From positions 62,001-126,000 of the forward strand of contig JALHLU010000001.1 of assembly GCA_022844345.1 (NCBI GenBank): DNA of 64,000 nt, written 5' to 3'. Below the pieces are notes generated by a model. The model was not told the origin of the DNA and ran no database searches. It was given only the letters and a program-made list of their open reading frames with translations. This DNA comes from Hyphomonadaceae bacterium (GTDB lineage Bacteria > Pseudomonadota > Alphaproteobacteria > Caulobacterales > Hyphomonadaceae). Shown here piece after piece: positions 43,215 through 51,183 of the stretch (position 1 is the first letter of the stretch; each line of letters opens with the position of its first letter). The position numbers were made by a program, and so were the translations under genes.

Positions 43215-44791
43215 GCAAGCCCGGCAGCATACCCTGGCTGATGTCCCACGAACTGCGCCTGTTCTGGCGCAGGGGAAAGACGCGGCCGAAGAGCGGGCTG
43301 ATCATCCTCGGCCTGCTCATGTCGCTCTGGCTGCTGTTCTCGTTCTTCCTGCTCCAGCGGGTCGGACCGATGATCCCGGCGCCGCCTTTCGTGAACAACC
43401 AATGGGATGGCCTCGTCCTCGCCGCCGTGGGTATCGCCATCGCCTTTATCGGCTCGGTCATGCTGTCGAGTTCCACTCTGGCGGCGGTTGACGTCATCTA
43501 CACGCGCAACGATCTCGACCTGATCCTGTCTTCGCCCCTGTCGCCCTGGCGCGTCCTGGCCGTACGCGCCGCCGCCATCGCCATCGGCGCCCTGCCGCTC
43601 TATGCGGGCTTGCTGGGCCCGCCCCTCCTGTGGCTGGCGATCTTCTCCTCGCCCCTGTGGCTCACCTCCATCATCTTCCTCGTCACGCTGGCGTTTGCCG
43701 CCACTGCGTTGGCCCTGCTGGTCGTCACAGCCCTCTTTCGCCTGATCGGCCCCAGGAACACACGCATCCTCGCGCAGATATTCAGCGCTCTGGCGGGCGC
43801 CGGGGTGTTCCTGGCCTTCCAGTATTTCAACATCGCCAGCGGCCGCTCGCGCGAGGAGGAGCAGGCTGCGATGGCCGCCTTCATCGCTAACCTGGAACTT
43901 GATCCGGGCGCCTGGTGGCTGCTGCCCTCGCGCGCCTTCACCGGCGATATCGTGTCGATCCTGATCTGGCTGGCGCTGGTCGCGTGCCTCTTCCCGTTCG
44001 CGGTCTTTCTCTTCAGCCGCCGCTTCGTGGGCGACGCAGCCGCCGCATCCGGCATGGGCCAGCGCAAGCGCGTCGCCGACGCGCGCATCATCAGCCTGCG
44101 CGGCGGCGTCATGGCGTCTGTCATCCGCAAGGAATTCCGCCTGCTGCGCCGCGACCCGCTGCTCCTCTCGCAGATCGGCATGCAGCTCCTGTATCTCCTG
44201 CCGCTGGGCTTCATCCTGATGCGGCCGGGCGGCGCGCTCACCATCACGGAAGAAACCTTCGTGCCCGTCCTCACCCTGCTGGCCTCAACCATCGCCTCCA
44301 GCCTGGTGTGGATCACCGTCTCGGCCGAAGACGCGCCGGACCTCATCTCCTCCGCGCCCGTCGCTCCCGCGATGATCGACCGCGCCAAGCTGGTCGCTGC
44401 GATCCTGCCGGTGCTGGTGCTGATGGCGATCCCCCTCGCCGCCCTGCTCTGGCGAGATCTCGCCGCAGGCCTCTGGGCCCTGGCTGGCGTTTGCCTCGCC
44501 GCAACCGCCTCGGCCCTGATCGGCCTCTGGCGCCGCATGCCCGGCTCCCGCCGCGAATTCGCAAGGCGGCGCGCCAAGGGCTCGGTGATCGCAGGGCTTG
44601 GCCAGGCCTTCGTCGCCTTCGGCATCTCCGCCGCAGCCGCCCTAGGCGCCTACGGCCTGCCGCTCATAGCGCTAATCCCCGCCCTGATCGCCGCCGCCGT
44701 CCTCGGCGTCCTCTACAAACCCAACGAAAACGGGCCCCCGAAGGAGCCCGTAGTAGTACGAAGTAGCAGTAGTAATAGTCCTAGACCTTGA
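43211..44791 (+). CDS. ABC-2-like transporter permease
   Basis: Protein of 526 residues with about twelve hydrophobic segments in two halves, joined by a soluble loop (MASVIRKEFRLLRRDPLLLSQ) that often contacts the ATPase in such permeases. It starts within the stop of the ATPase gene. Substrate unknown. The last 17 residues (PPKEPVVVRSSSSNSPRP) come from a hairpin plus a TAGTAG-type triplet repeat and overlap the 3' end of the convergent dehydrogenase gene by 11 bases; this tail is unlikely to be functional. Confidence 0.88.
   Translation: MSKPGSIPWLMSHELRLFWRRGKTRPKSGLIILGLLMSLWLLFSFFLLQRVGPMIPAPPFVNNQWDGLVLAAVGIAIAFIGSVMLSSSTLAAVDVIYTRNDLDLILSSPLSPWRVLAVRAAAIAIGALPLYAGLLGPPLLWLAIFSSPLWLTSIIFLVTLAFAATALALLVVTALFRLIGPRNTRILAQIFSALAGAGVFLAFQYFNIASGRSREEEQAAMAAFIANLELDPGAWWLLPSRAFTGDIVSILIWLALVACLFPFAVFLFSRRFVGDAAAASGMGQRKRVADARIISLRGGVMASVIRKEFRLLRRDPLLLSQIGMQLLYLLPLGFILMRPGGALTITEETFVPVLTLLASTIASSLVWITVSAEDAPDLISSAPVAPAMIDRAKLVAAILPVLVLMAIPLAALLWRDLAAGLWALAGVCLAATASALIGLWRRMPGSRREFARRRAKGSVIAGLGQAFVAFGISAAAALGAYGLPLIALIPALIAAAVLGVLYKPNENGPPKEPVVVRSSSSNSPRP
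44724..44751 (-). terminator. Terminator of the 3-hydroxyacyl-CoA dehydrogenase gene
   Basis: On the minus strand ACGGGCTCC-TTCG-GGGGCCCGT forms a nine-pair stem with one mismatch, followed by TTTCGTTGG. It sits 30 bases after the dehydrogenase stop, inside the coding 3' end of the convergent permease. Confidence 0.6.
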
Positions 44792-46103
44792 TCGCCTGCG
44801 CCGGCAAATCCGCAAACTTGCGCCCATCCTTCGCCATCGCGCGCAGCAGATCCGAGACCTTGATCTCATCCACATTCTTGGCCACGCGCTCGGTAACCTC
44901 CAACACGCGCTGCAGACCCACCTTGTCGCCCAGATACATCGGGCCGCCCTTGTCCTGCGGGAAGCCATAGCCATTGAGCCAGGTGACATCGATGTCGCCC
45001 GCGCGCTGGGCCATGCCCTCCTCAAGGATCGCCGCGCCCTCATTGATCATCGGGAAGATGCACTCCTCGAGGATCTCGTCGTGCGAAACCTTGCGAGCCG
45101 GCACGCCCGAAGCCGCCGCGAACTCCTTCACGATGGCCTCCACTTCCGGCGAAGGCGTGGCGTTGCGGGCCGCGTCATAGTCGTAATACCCCGCGCCCGA
45201 CTTCTGGCCACGGCGCGGCGTGCGCTCGCAGATCATGTCGCGCAACGGGTTCGCCGTGGCCGCGCCGGGCTTCCAGCCGATATCGAGACCGGCAAGATCC
45301 GACATCTGGTACGGGCCCATCTTGAAGCCGAACTTGTTGAACGCCGCATCGATATCCCACGGCATCGCACCAGCCTTCAGCAGGAAGCCAGCCGCCTGAC
45401 CGCGCCGGGCCAGCATGCGGTTGCCGATGAAGCCCGGGCACACGCCGGCAAGCGCCGCGACCTTGCCGATCTTCTTCGCCAGATCCATCGAGGTGGCGAC
45501 CACAGCATCAGAGGTGTGCTTCGCGCGCACGATCTCGAGCAGTTTCATCACGTTGGCCGGCGAGAAGAAGTGCAGGCCGATCACGTCCTGTGGGCGCTTG
45601 GTGACCGAGGCAATCTCGTTGATGTCGAGGTAGGATGTGTTGGAGGCGAGGATGCAGCCGGGCTTTGCGATCTTGTCGAGGTCGGCGAAGATTTCCTTCT
45701 TGATCGCCATGTCCTCGAAGATGGCTTCGATGATCAGGTCGCAATCGGCAAGGTCCGACCGATTCAGCGTGCCGTTCAGCAGGCCCATGCGGATGCCCAC
45801 TTCCTCCTGAGGGAAGCGGCCCTTGTCGGCCGAGGTCTGGTAGTTCTTCCGGATGACCCCAAGACCGCGATCGAGCGCCTCCTGCTTCACTTCCACGATG
45901 GTGACGGCGATGCCGACATTGGCGAAGTTCATCGAGATGCCGCCGCCCATCGTGCCGGCGCCCAGCACGCCCACCTTCTTGATCGGCTTGATCTCTGTCC
46001 CGGCCGCGAGGCCCTGGACGTTCCACGACGCCTTGGTTGCCGCGGCGATGTAGGCGGAGATCTCTTCGGCGGTTCCTGCGGGGGCGGTCAGGCTGGCTGT
46101 CAT
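44781..46103 (-). CDS. 3-hydroxyacyl-CoA dehydrogenase, without hydratase domain
   Basis: Protein of 440 residues. The N-terminal Rossmann motif is KVGVLGAGTMGGGISMNFANVG; the catalytic block GLHFFSPANVMKLLEIV holds the active His; GVCPGFIGNRMLARRGQAAGFLL opens the dimerisation domain, and a second C-terminal domain (VSHDEILEECIFPMINEGAAIL) follows. This is the dehydrogenase half of FadB/MFE-type proteins; the crotonase half is absent, so another gene must supply the hydratase. It oxidises 3-hydroxyacyl-CoA with NAD. The start is ATG 46103, and it diverges from a TetR regulator. Confidence 0.92.
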   Translation of the reverse strand: MTASLTAPAGTAEEISAYIAAATKASWNVQGLAAGTEIKPIKKVGVLGAGTMGGGISMNFANVGIAVTIVEVKQEALDRGLGVIRKNYQTSADKGRFPQEEVGIRMGLLNGTLNRSDLADCDLIIEAIFEDMAIKKEIFADLDKIAKPGCILASNTSYLDINEIASVTKRPQDVIGLHFFSPANVMKLLEIVRAKHTSDAVVATSMDLAKKIGKVAALAGVCPGFIGNRMLARRGQAAGFLLKAGAMPWDIDAAFNKFGFKMGPYQMSDLAGLDIGWKPGAATANPLRDMICERTPRRGQKSGAGYYDYDAARNATPSPEVEAIVKEFAAASGVPARKVSHDEILEECIFPMINEGAAILEEGMAQRAGDIDVTWLNGYGFPQDKGGPMYLGDKVGLQRVLEVTERVAKNVDEIKVSDLLRAMAKDGRKFADLPAQAIKV

Positions 46104-46275
46104 GGGCGGTCCTCGACTGGGGTGGCGCGGGCAATCCCGCGTCCGGTTTCCTGAAAAAGCGCGTGTTTCCGTGCCGCGAAGGCGGCCATCCGTCAACTCG
46201 CAGGGCAAAATCGCCAGAGCCTGACCCGACGAAGCTGCGACACTCGGTCAGGTGAGCTGCCCTAGCGTAACATAC

Positions 46276-46294
46276 TTGCTTGTTCACAAGCCAA
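46276..46294. promoter_or_regulatory. Candidate TetR operator
   Basis: TTGCTTGTTCACAAGCCAA holds the inverted repeat CTTGT-TC-ACAAG and a further imperfect pair outside it. It lies directly before the TetR ATG and 170 bases from the dehydrogenase start, fitting autoregulation and perhaps control of both genes. Confidence 0.5.
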
Positions 46295-46295
46295 T

Positions 46296-46964
46296 ATGTT
46301 GGATGGCTACATGGCTGGCCGCAAACCACTTGGACGTGACGAGATGATTCTCGTCGAGGAGACGCACCGCCAGACCCAGGCGGAACGGCGAGAAACCGCC
46401 GAGCGCGCGATTCTCGAGGCGGCCGTCTCAATCGTTGCCGAACGCGGCGTCGATGAACTGACGCTCAATGCGGCGGGCGAAGCTGCCGGCTATTCACGCG
46501 CCCTGCCGACGCACTATTTCGGGACCAAGGGCGCGCTGCTCCAGGCCTTGGCCGACCATATCGTGGCAACCTACAATGAACGCGTTCGTTCTGCCCCGCT
46601 GGGGGAACACCCTGTCGAACGGCTCTGCGATCTCGTCGCATTCAGCATCGACGACGCGATCCGCGATCCGACGAGTGTTCGCGCCTATCAGAGCATCATT
46701 GCGGCCGGGCTCAATCACCCCGAGCTGCGCCTTGTTGTGGATCGCATGACCCGGCAGTCCATCGACGATCTGGCGGCTGTTGTCCGTGAGGGACGGGACA
46801 ACGGCCAAATCCGGGCAGACGCCCGCCCCGATGCGGAAGCGTCTGTCATCCTGGCATCTTTGCGTGGAGTCCTGTTTCAGTGGCTGATCATTCCCGATCA
46901 CGTGGAGCTGTTGCGCGTGCGCGACAGCCTGGTAGCGAGCATACGCAGGTCGCTGGCGGCCTGA
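46296..46964 (+). CDS. TetR family transcriptional regulator
   Basis: Protein of 222 residues. The N-terminal HTH is recognisable: ETAERAILEAAVSIVAERGV, then ELTLNAAGEAAGYSRALPTHYFGTKGALLQAL. The C-terminal half is the helical ligand domain (LASLRGVLFQWLIIPDHVELLRVRDSL). It is divergent from the 3-hydroxyacyl-CoA dehydrogenase and overlaps a degenerate acyl-CoA synthetase, so an acyl-CoA or fatty acid effector is plausible. ATG 46296 or 46311 could start it. Confidence 0.88.
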   Translation: MLDGYMAGRKPLGRDEMILVEETHRQTQAERRETAERAILEAAVSIVAERGVDELTLNAAGEAAGYSRALPTHYFGTKGALLQALADHIVATYNERVRSAPLGEHPVERLCDLVAFSIDDAIRDPTSVRAYQSIIAAGLNHPELRLVVDRMTRQSIDDLAAVVREGRDNGQIRADARPDAEASVILASLRGVLFQWLIIPDHVELLRVRDSLVASIRRSLAA

Positions 46965-48187
46965 GCGAGCCTGCCGCCCGCAGCCTCGAATACTGGGCCG
47001 CCGTTCGCGGCGGTGCGCTTGCCCTGTTCGAGGGCGAGGTGTCGCTCACCTATCGCACATGGAACGAGTACGCCGACATGCTGGCCGATGCGCTCGCTGG
47101 ACGCGGGCTTGGCCGCGACGACATCATCGCCGTGCGTTGCCGCAACCGTATCGAATGGGCGGTGATCGCCCTCGCCTGCGCCAAGATCGACGCACGGCTC
47201 CTGACACTCGACGCTGACCTGACGCCACCTGCCGTCCGTGACCGGCTTATCGCAGGCCGCGCGTCCGCACTCATTGTCGGCGATGTAGCCCCCATCCGTC
47301 TGGTCGAGGCGCTGGAGGGCCTGCCATTACGGCTCAAGGCCAGCATGGATGGCGCTGCAGGGGGCTTCTACAGCTTCTGGGACCTGTTTCCGCCCGTGGC
47401 TCCGCCACGCTTCGGCGCCGCGCAACCTGTCGTGATGGGGTGGACCGCGCGCGCGGAAAACCGTACCGCACCGCTTGGCTTGCCAAGGCGCCGCGCAGCG
47501 CCTGCCTCCCTATCGCGTCCGCCCGTCCCCGAGATCGGCGTCTCACTTATTACGCTCCCGTTGCATCGCATGTGTGCTCCGGTACAGTTCTGGACCGCAC
47601 TGATCGCTGGTCGCGCTATCGCTCTCATGCGCGAGTTCTCTCCGGCGGCAGCGCTCGACGTCATCGAGCGTCGGCGGGTCACCCACTGGACAGCCCTGCC
47701 GGAAACATTCGCGGGGCTGCAAGGTTTCGGCATGGATGCCGAACGCCGCTATGCCATGCGCTCCATCCGTGAACTCGTACTGGGGGGAGCGGCCGCGCCG
47801 GACTCGCTCCGCCACTGGTTGGCGGACACCTTCCCCACCATCCTTTGCGAGGCCTATGGCTCGCCCGAGACCGGCCTTATCGCCTGGATGGCGCCGCAGC
47901 AACGCGCAGGCCGCCCCGACAGCTGTGGGCGGGCGCTGCGCGGGGTCAGCGTCGAGGTGCGCGACCTTGATGGGTGCAGGCTGCCGAAAGGCTCGACCGG
48001 ACAGATCTGGGCGCGAACGCAGCGCTCAATCGAATGCGAACTGCCCGGCTCAGGCGATCCCGGCCGGCGCGATGCTGACGGTTTTGTCGCCACGGGAGAT
48101 GCCGGCCGCATCGATGAGGATGGTTATATCTACCTCAGCGGTCGCGCAAATATGCTTGGGGAGTTGGACCTGCGCCGCGCAGGTTAG
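46880..48187 (+). CDS. AMP-binding acyl-CoA synthetase-like protein, degenerate
   Basis: An ORF of 435 residues related to acyl-CoA synthetases: SLTYRTWNEYADMLADALAG, then MGWTARAENRTAPL, SPAAALDVIERRRVTHWTAL, CEAYGSPETG and GDAGRIDEDGYIYLSGR are recognisable positions. The phosphate-binding loop, normally SGTTGRPK, reads ARAENRTA here, and the C-terminal domain with the catalytic lysine is missing because the frame ends soon after the GR motif (about 100 residues short). The start is unclear and overlaps the TetR gene if GTG 46880 is used. It is probably inactive or specialised. Confidence 0.6.
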   Translation: MADHSRSRGAVARARQPGSEHTQVAGGLSEPAARSLEYWAAVRGGALALFEGEVSLTYRTWNEYADMLADALAGRGLGRDDIIAVRCRNRIEWAVIALACAKIDARLLTLDADLTPPAVRDRLIAGRASALIVGDVAPIRLVEALEGLPLRLKASMDGAAGGFYSFWDLFPPVAPPRFGAAQPVVMGWTARAENRTAPLGLPRRRAAPASLSRPPVPEIGVSLITLPLHRMCAPVQFWTALIAGRAIALMREFSPAAALDVIERRRVTHWTALPETFAGLQGFGMDAERRYAMRSIRELVLGGAAAPDSLRHWLADTFPTILCEAYGSPETGLIAWMAPQQRAGRPDSCGRALRGVSVEVRDLDGCRLPKGSTGQIWARTQRSIECELPGSGDPGRRDADGFVATGDAGRIDEDGYIYLSGRANMLGELDLRRAG

Positions 48188-48262
48188 GGTGGCTTTCGCA
48201 GCGCGTTGGCGCGCGGCACAACCTTGCTGTAGCCTCCCATAAAGACTCACGGGGAGGACAAC

Positions 48263-48793
48263 ATGAAGAAACTTGCGGCTCTGCTGCCGGCTTCGGCCTG
48301 CGCTCTGGCGCTGGCAGCCTGCGGCAACCCGACGAACGCACCTGCTGCTCCGGCCACCGCACCCGTCGCAACTGCCGAGAACGCTGTGCAGAAAGACCCG
48401 CTCCTTTCCGCTGTCGGCATAGGCGTCACTGATCTCGAGCAATCGACTGACTTCTACGTCAACGTCATGGGGATGGAGAAGGTTCGCACCTACGAACTCA
48501 GCTACATGAACGAAGTCCTGCTGCGTTACCCCGATGGCGAGAGCTACATTGTGCTGATGCACTGGATCGACGGCTCGAACCCCAATTACAAGAACCTGCC
48601 GATCAAGATTGTCACGCGCGTGAATGATCCAATTGCGCTCGCGGCAAAGATCAAGGCCGCCGGCTTCGAGGTCACGCGCGAACCCCAGCCGTCCAACCAG
48701 GTCGGCGGCGCGGTGGTCGGGTTTGCGAAGGATCCAGATGGCTACGTGCTCGAACTGCTGCCGCTTCGCCAGCCGGCGCCAGCCGCCAACTGA
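48263..48793 (+). CDS. Lipoprotein with VOC (glyoxalase/bleomycin-resistance) fold
   Basis: Protein of 176 residues with a lipobox signal (MKKLAALLPASACALALAAC) and an Ala/Pro linker. The domain then has the VOC beta-alpha-beta-beta-beta pattern: LSAVGIGVTDLEQSTDFYVNVMGMEKV and later VVGFAKDPDGYVLELLPL. The Glu of ELLPL is the family's usual metal ligand position, with a possible partner Glu in ELSYMNEVLL. An exported VOC protein is unusual, as most are cytosolic. GGAGGACAAC gives a strong ribosome site. It heads an operon with CMD and SDR genes. Confidence 0.83.
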   Translation: MKKLAALLPASACALALAACGNPTNAPAAPATAPVATAENAVQKDPLLSAVGIGVTDLEQSTDFYVNVMGMEKVRTYELSYMNEVLLRYPDGESYIVLMHWIDGSNPNYKNLPIKIVTRVNDPIALAAKIKAAGFEVTREPQPSNQVGGAVVGFAKDPDGYVLELLPLRQPAPAAN

Positions 48794-48841
48794 CAACGGG
48801 CGCCGCCAGGCGGCATTGCCTTTCTCGACGGAGTTGACCGC

Positions 48842-49411
48842 ATGAGACTTTCCGCACCCCGCATCACACCGCTTGAGGATGCCGAGTTCACGCCCGAACA
48901 AATCGAGCGCCTCTCCAAATCGCGCGGCAAGGACGGCGCGATCCTGAATATTTTCCGTACGCTGGTTCGCGCGCCGGACGCCTTCCGGGCCTTCTCGTGG
49001 TGGGGCGGATACATCATGTCGCGCAACTCCCTGTCCCCGCGCGAGCGCGAGATCGCAATCCTGCGCGTCGGCTGGCTGTGCAAGTCAGGATATGAGTGGA
49101 CCCAGCACCATCGCATCGGCCTGCAGTCAGGGCTCAATGCTGACGAGATCGAGCGTATCAAAACCGGCGCGGGCGCGGACGGCTGGACTGCTGCCGAAAA
49201 ATCGCTGCTGATGGCGTGTGACGATCTCAACCGCGACCACTTCGTCTCCAGCCCGGTGTGGTCCGAACTGGGCAAACACTATTCGGAACGGCAGTGCATG
49301 GACCTGGTGTTCACCGTGGCCCAGTACACCCAGGTGTCGATGATCCTGAATTCCTTCGGCATCCAGGTCGAAGACGGCCAGACCGTCGATCCAGACCTCA
49401 AGGCGCCCTGA
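48842..49411 (+). CDS. Carboxymuconolactone decarboxylase family protein
   Basis: Protein of 189 residues of the CMD/AhpD fold: ILNIFRTLVRAPDAFRAFSWW, then SLSPREREIAILRVGWLCKSGYEWTQHHRIGLQSGL is the characteristic helical core. The AhpD-like CxxC is not present; only one Cys (LCKSGYEW) and the His pair remain, so a peroxidase role is unlikely and a decarboxylase or lactone-related role more so. It sits between the VOC lipoprotein and an SDR in an apparent catabolic operon. Confidence 0.88.
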   Translation: MRLSAPRITPLEDAEFTPEQIERLSKSRGKDGAILNIFRTLVRAPDAFRAFSWWGGYIMSRNSLSPREREIAILRVGWLCKSGYEWTQHHRIGLQSGLNADEIERIKTGAGADGWTAAEKSLLMACDDLNRDHFVSSPVWSELGKHYSERQCMDLVFTVAQYTQVSMILNSFGIQVEDGQTVDPDLKAP

Positions 49412-49428
49412 ATTACCGGAAGACCGAC

Positions 49429-50226
49429 ATGACCGGAAGACTGGACGGCAAGACAGCAATCATCGTCGGCGCAGGTCAGACGCCCGGCGAGACGGTCGGC
49501 AATGGCCGGGCGATGGCAGTCCTGTTCGCACGGGAAGGCGCGCATGTGATGTGCGTCGACCGCCACATCGCCAGCGCCGAGGAGACCGTGAGACTGATCG
49601 CGGAGGAAGGCGGCCAGGCATTCGCTTTCGAGGCCGACGTAACGAACACGCTGTCCTGCGCCACGATCGCCCGCGAGGCGGTCGTGCGCCTCAAGCGTAT
49701 CGACATCCTGGTCAACAATGTCGGAACCGGACGTGGCGACGCCCCGCCCCACGCCATCGAGGAAGAAGCTTGGGACCGCATCATGAACATCAACCTGAAG
49801 TCGATGGCGATGACGATCCGCCACGTCCTTCCCGTGATGCGCCAGCAGAAGTCCGGCGCGATCCTCAACATCTCGTCGCTGGCCGCCATCGCCGGCCATC
49901 ACATGGTCACCTACGAAGTCTCGAAAATGGCGGTGAACCGCCTGACCACCGTGGTGGCCTCAGGTAACGCCAAGCACGGTGTGCGCTGCAACGTCATAAT
50001 GCCGGGCCTGATGGACACGCCAATGGCGATGACAGGGATAGCAGCCGCAACAGGCAAGTCTCCTGATGCGTTGCGGGCTGAACGCAGCGCCCGCGTTCCG
50101 ATGGGTCACATGGGAACGGCCTGGGACACGGCCTTTGCGGCGCTGTTCCTGTGTTCGGACGAGGCCCGGTTCATCACTGGCGCGGTGCTTCCGGTTGACG
50201 GTGGGACATCCATCGCTATCGGATAA
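49429..50226 (+). CDS. Short-chain dehydrogenase/reductase
   Basis: Protein of 265 residues starting 17 bases after the CMD gene. The nucleotide-binding loop is IIVGAGQTPGETVGNGRAMA, somewhat longer than the usual TGxxxGxG. VNNVGTG is the NNAG block, ILNISSLAAIAG gives the catalytic Ser and YEVSKMAV the Tyr-Lys pair. ITGAVLPVDGG ends the fold. It should use NAD(P) to oxidise a hydroxyl or reduce a ketone. With CMD and VOC neighbours, degradation of an oxygenated organic acid or aromatic product is plausible. Confidence 0.9.
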   Translation: MTGRLDGKTAIIVGAGQTPGETVGNGRAMAVLFAREGAHVMCVDRHIASAEETVRLIAEEGGQAFAFEADVTNTLSCATIAREAVVRLKRIDILVNNVGTGRGDAPPHAIEEEAWDRIMNINLKSMAMTIRHVLPVMRQQKSGAILNISSLAAIAGHHMVTYEVSKMAVNRLTTVVASGNAKHGVRCNVIMPGLMDTPMAMTGIAAATGKSPDALRAERSARVPMGHMGTAWDTAFAALFLCSDEARFITGAVLPVDGGTSIAIG

Positions 50227-50365
50227 GGTCTGGAAGCACAGGCCATTTTTGCCTTTGAATTAGGCGCTTAGCCAGTTTTGTGTGGCCAGCGGCCACAATG
50301 GTCAATGACCCGCTAACGAATTCGGTGCATGGTTCAGTCTGGTTGGGCCACGACCCTGCGCGCAA

Positions 50366-50713
50366 ATGTTCAAGAAGTCCGACAAGAAGGCCAGCGACCC
50401 TCTCGCCGACCGCATGCGCAAGATTGCAGCGGTTCCGGTCGAGGAAGCGACCTATTCGTCGGTCGTAACCGGGGAAAAGCGCGCCGAACGCAAGCCCACC
50501 TTCAAGACCGCGACGCTGACCATGATCAGCGGCGAACGCATCGACGTGGTGGTCAAGAACGTCAGCGCGACCGGCGCCCGAATTGAATTCCTCCGAGACG
50601 TCACTCTCACCGACCGCGTCATGCTGTCGGAACCCACAATGCGGATCCGCACCTGGGCCTATGTCATATGGCAGACGCGTGGCGCGGCCGGGCTGCAGTT
50701 TGTCGCAACCTAG
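50366..50713 (+). CDS. PilZ domain protein
   Basis: Protein of 115 residues. The c-di-GMP-binding pattern is present: an arginine-rich RAERKPTF stretch (RxxxR position) followed by VKNVSATGARIEF, the (D/N)xSxxG motif. The closing strand GAAGLQFVAT fits the barrel. Single-domain PilZ proteins relay c-di-GMP to motility or envelope targets. A hairpin (TGTGGCC-AGC-GGCCACA, 50281-50297) precedes it and may terminate the SDR operon. The start is ATG 50366. Confidence 0.85.
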   Translation: MFKKSDKKASDPLADRMRKIAAVPVEEATYSSVVTGEKRAERKPTFKTATLTMISGERIDVVVKNVSATGARIEFLRDVTLTDRVMLSEPTMRIRTWAYVIWQTRGAAGLQFVAT

Positions 50714-50771
50714 ATCACCGCGACCATGCGCCGGCTCGACCGAAGCGCCACGATCTGTGCAAAATGCCTGA

Positions 50772-51155
50772 ATGACGTCATCCGTTGACCTGCCCCGCCG
50801 CAATACTTGGCTCGCAGTCCGCCGTGGCCTGCGGCTCCGGTGTCCGTCGTGCGGCAAGGGCCGGGTGCTGTCAGGCTATCTCAAACAGGCGGAGAGCTGC
50901 TCGGCCTGCGGCGAGGCCACAGGGGCGATCAGGCCGGACGACGGCCCGGCCTGGGCGACGATCCTGCTGGTGGGGCATCTCGTGTCGCCGGCATTTTTCG
51001 TTTTTGCGACAGCTGATGCTGGCATGGCCCTCAAGGCCTTCTTCTTCATTGCGGCCGTCGTGATCGGCGCGACGCTGACGCTGCTGCCGCGCATGAAGGG
51101 GCTTTTCATCGCGCTGATCTGGGCCTCGCGCGCAGGCGAAACAGAACCGGGCTGA
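50772..51155 (+). CDS. DUF983 membrane protein
   Basis: Protein of 127 residues. An N-terminal zinc-ribbon-like block (RCPSCGKGRVLSGYLKQAESCSACGEATG) has four cysteines, and two membrane segments follow (ATILLVGHLVSPAFFVF, AFFFIAAVVIGATLTLL). This is the DUF983 pattern, widespread in alphaproteobacteria and sometimes linked to cytochrome oxidase operons, function unknown. It converges on the RND pump gene. Confidence 0.88.
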   Translation: MTSSVDLPRRNTWLAVRRGLRLRCPSCGKGRVLSGYLKQAESCSACGEATGAIRPDDGPAWATILLVGHLVSPAFFVFATADAGMALKAFFFIAAVVIGATLTLLPRMKGLFIALIWASRAGETEPG

Positions 51156-51183
51156 GTTTCCCCAGCCCGGTGCTTGTTCTTCG

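Noticed and set aside
50281-50297. Hairpin TGTGGCC-AGC-GGCCACA between the SDR and PilZ genes as a terminator
   Set aside because: Stem is perfect but short and not followed by a T-run; mentioned with the PilZ gene but not called.
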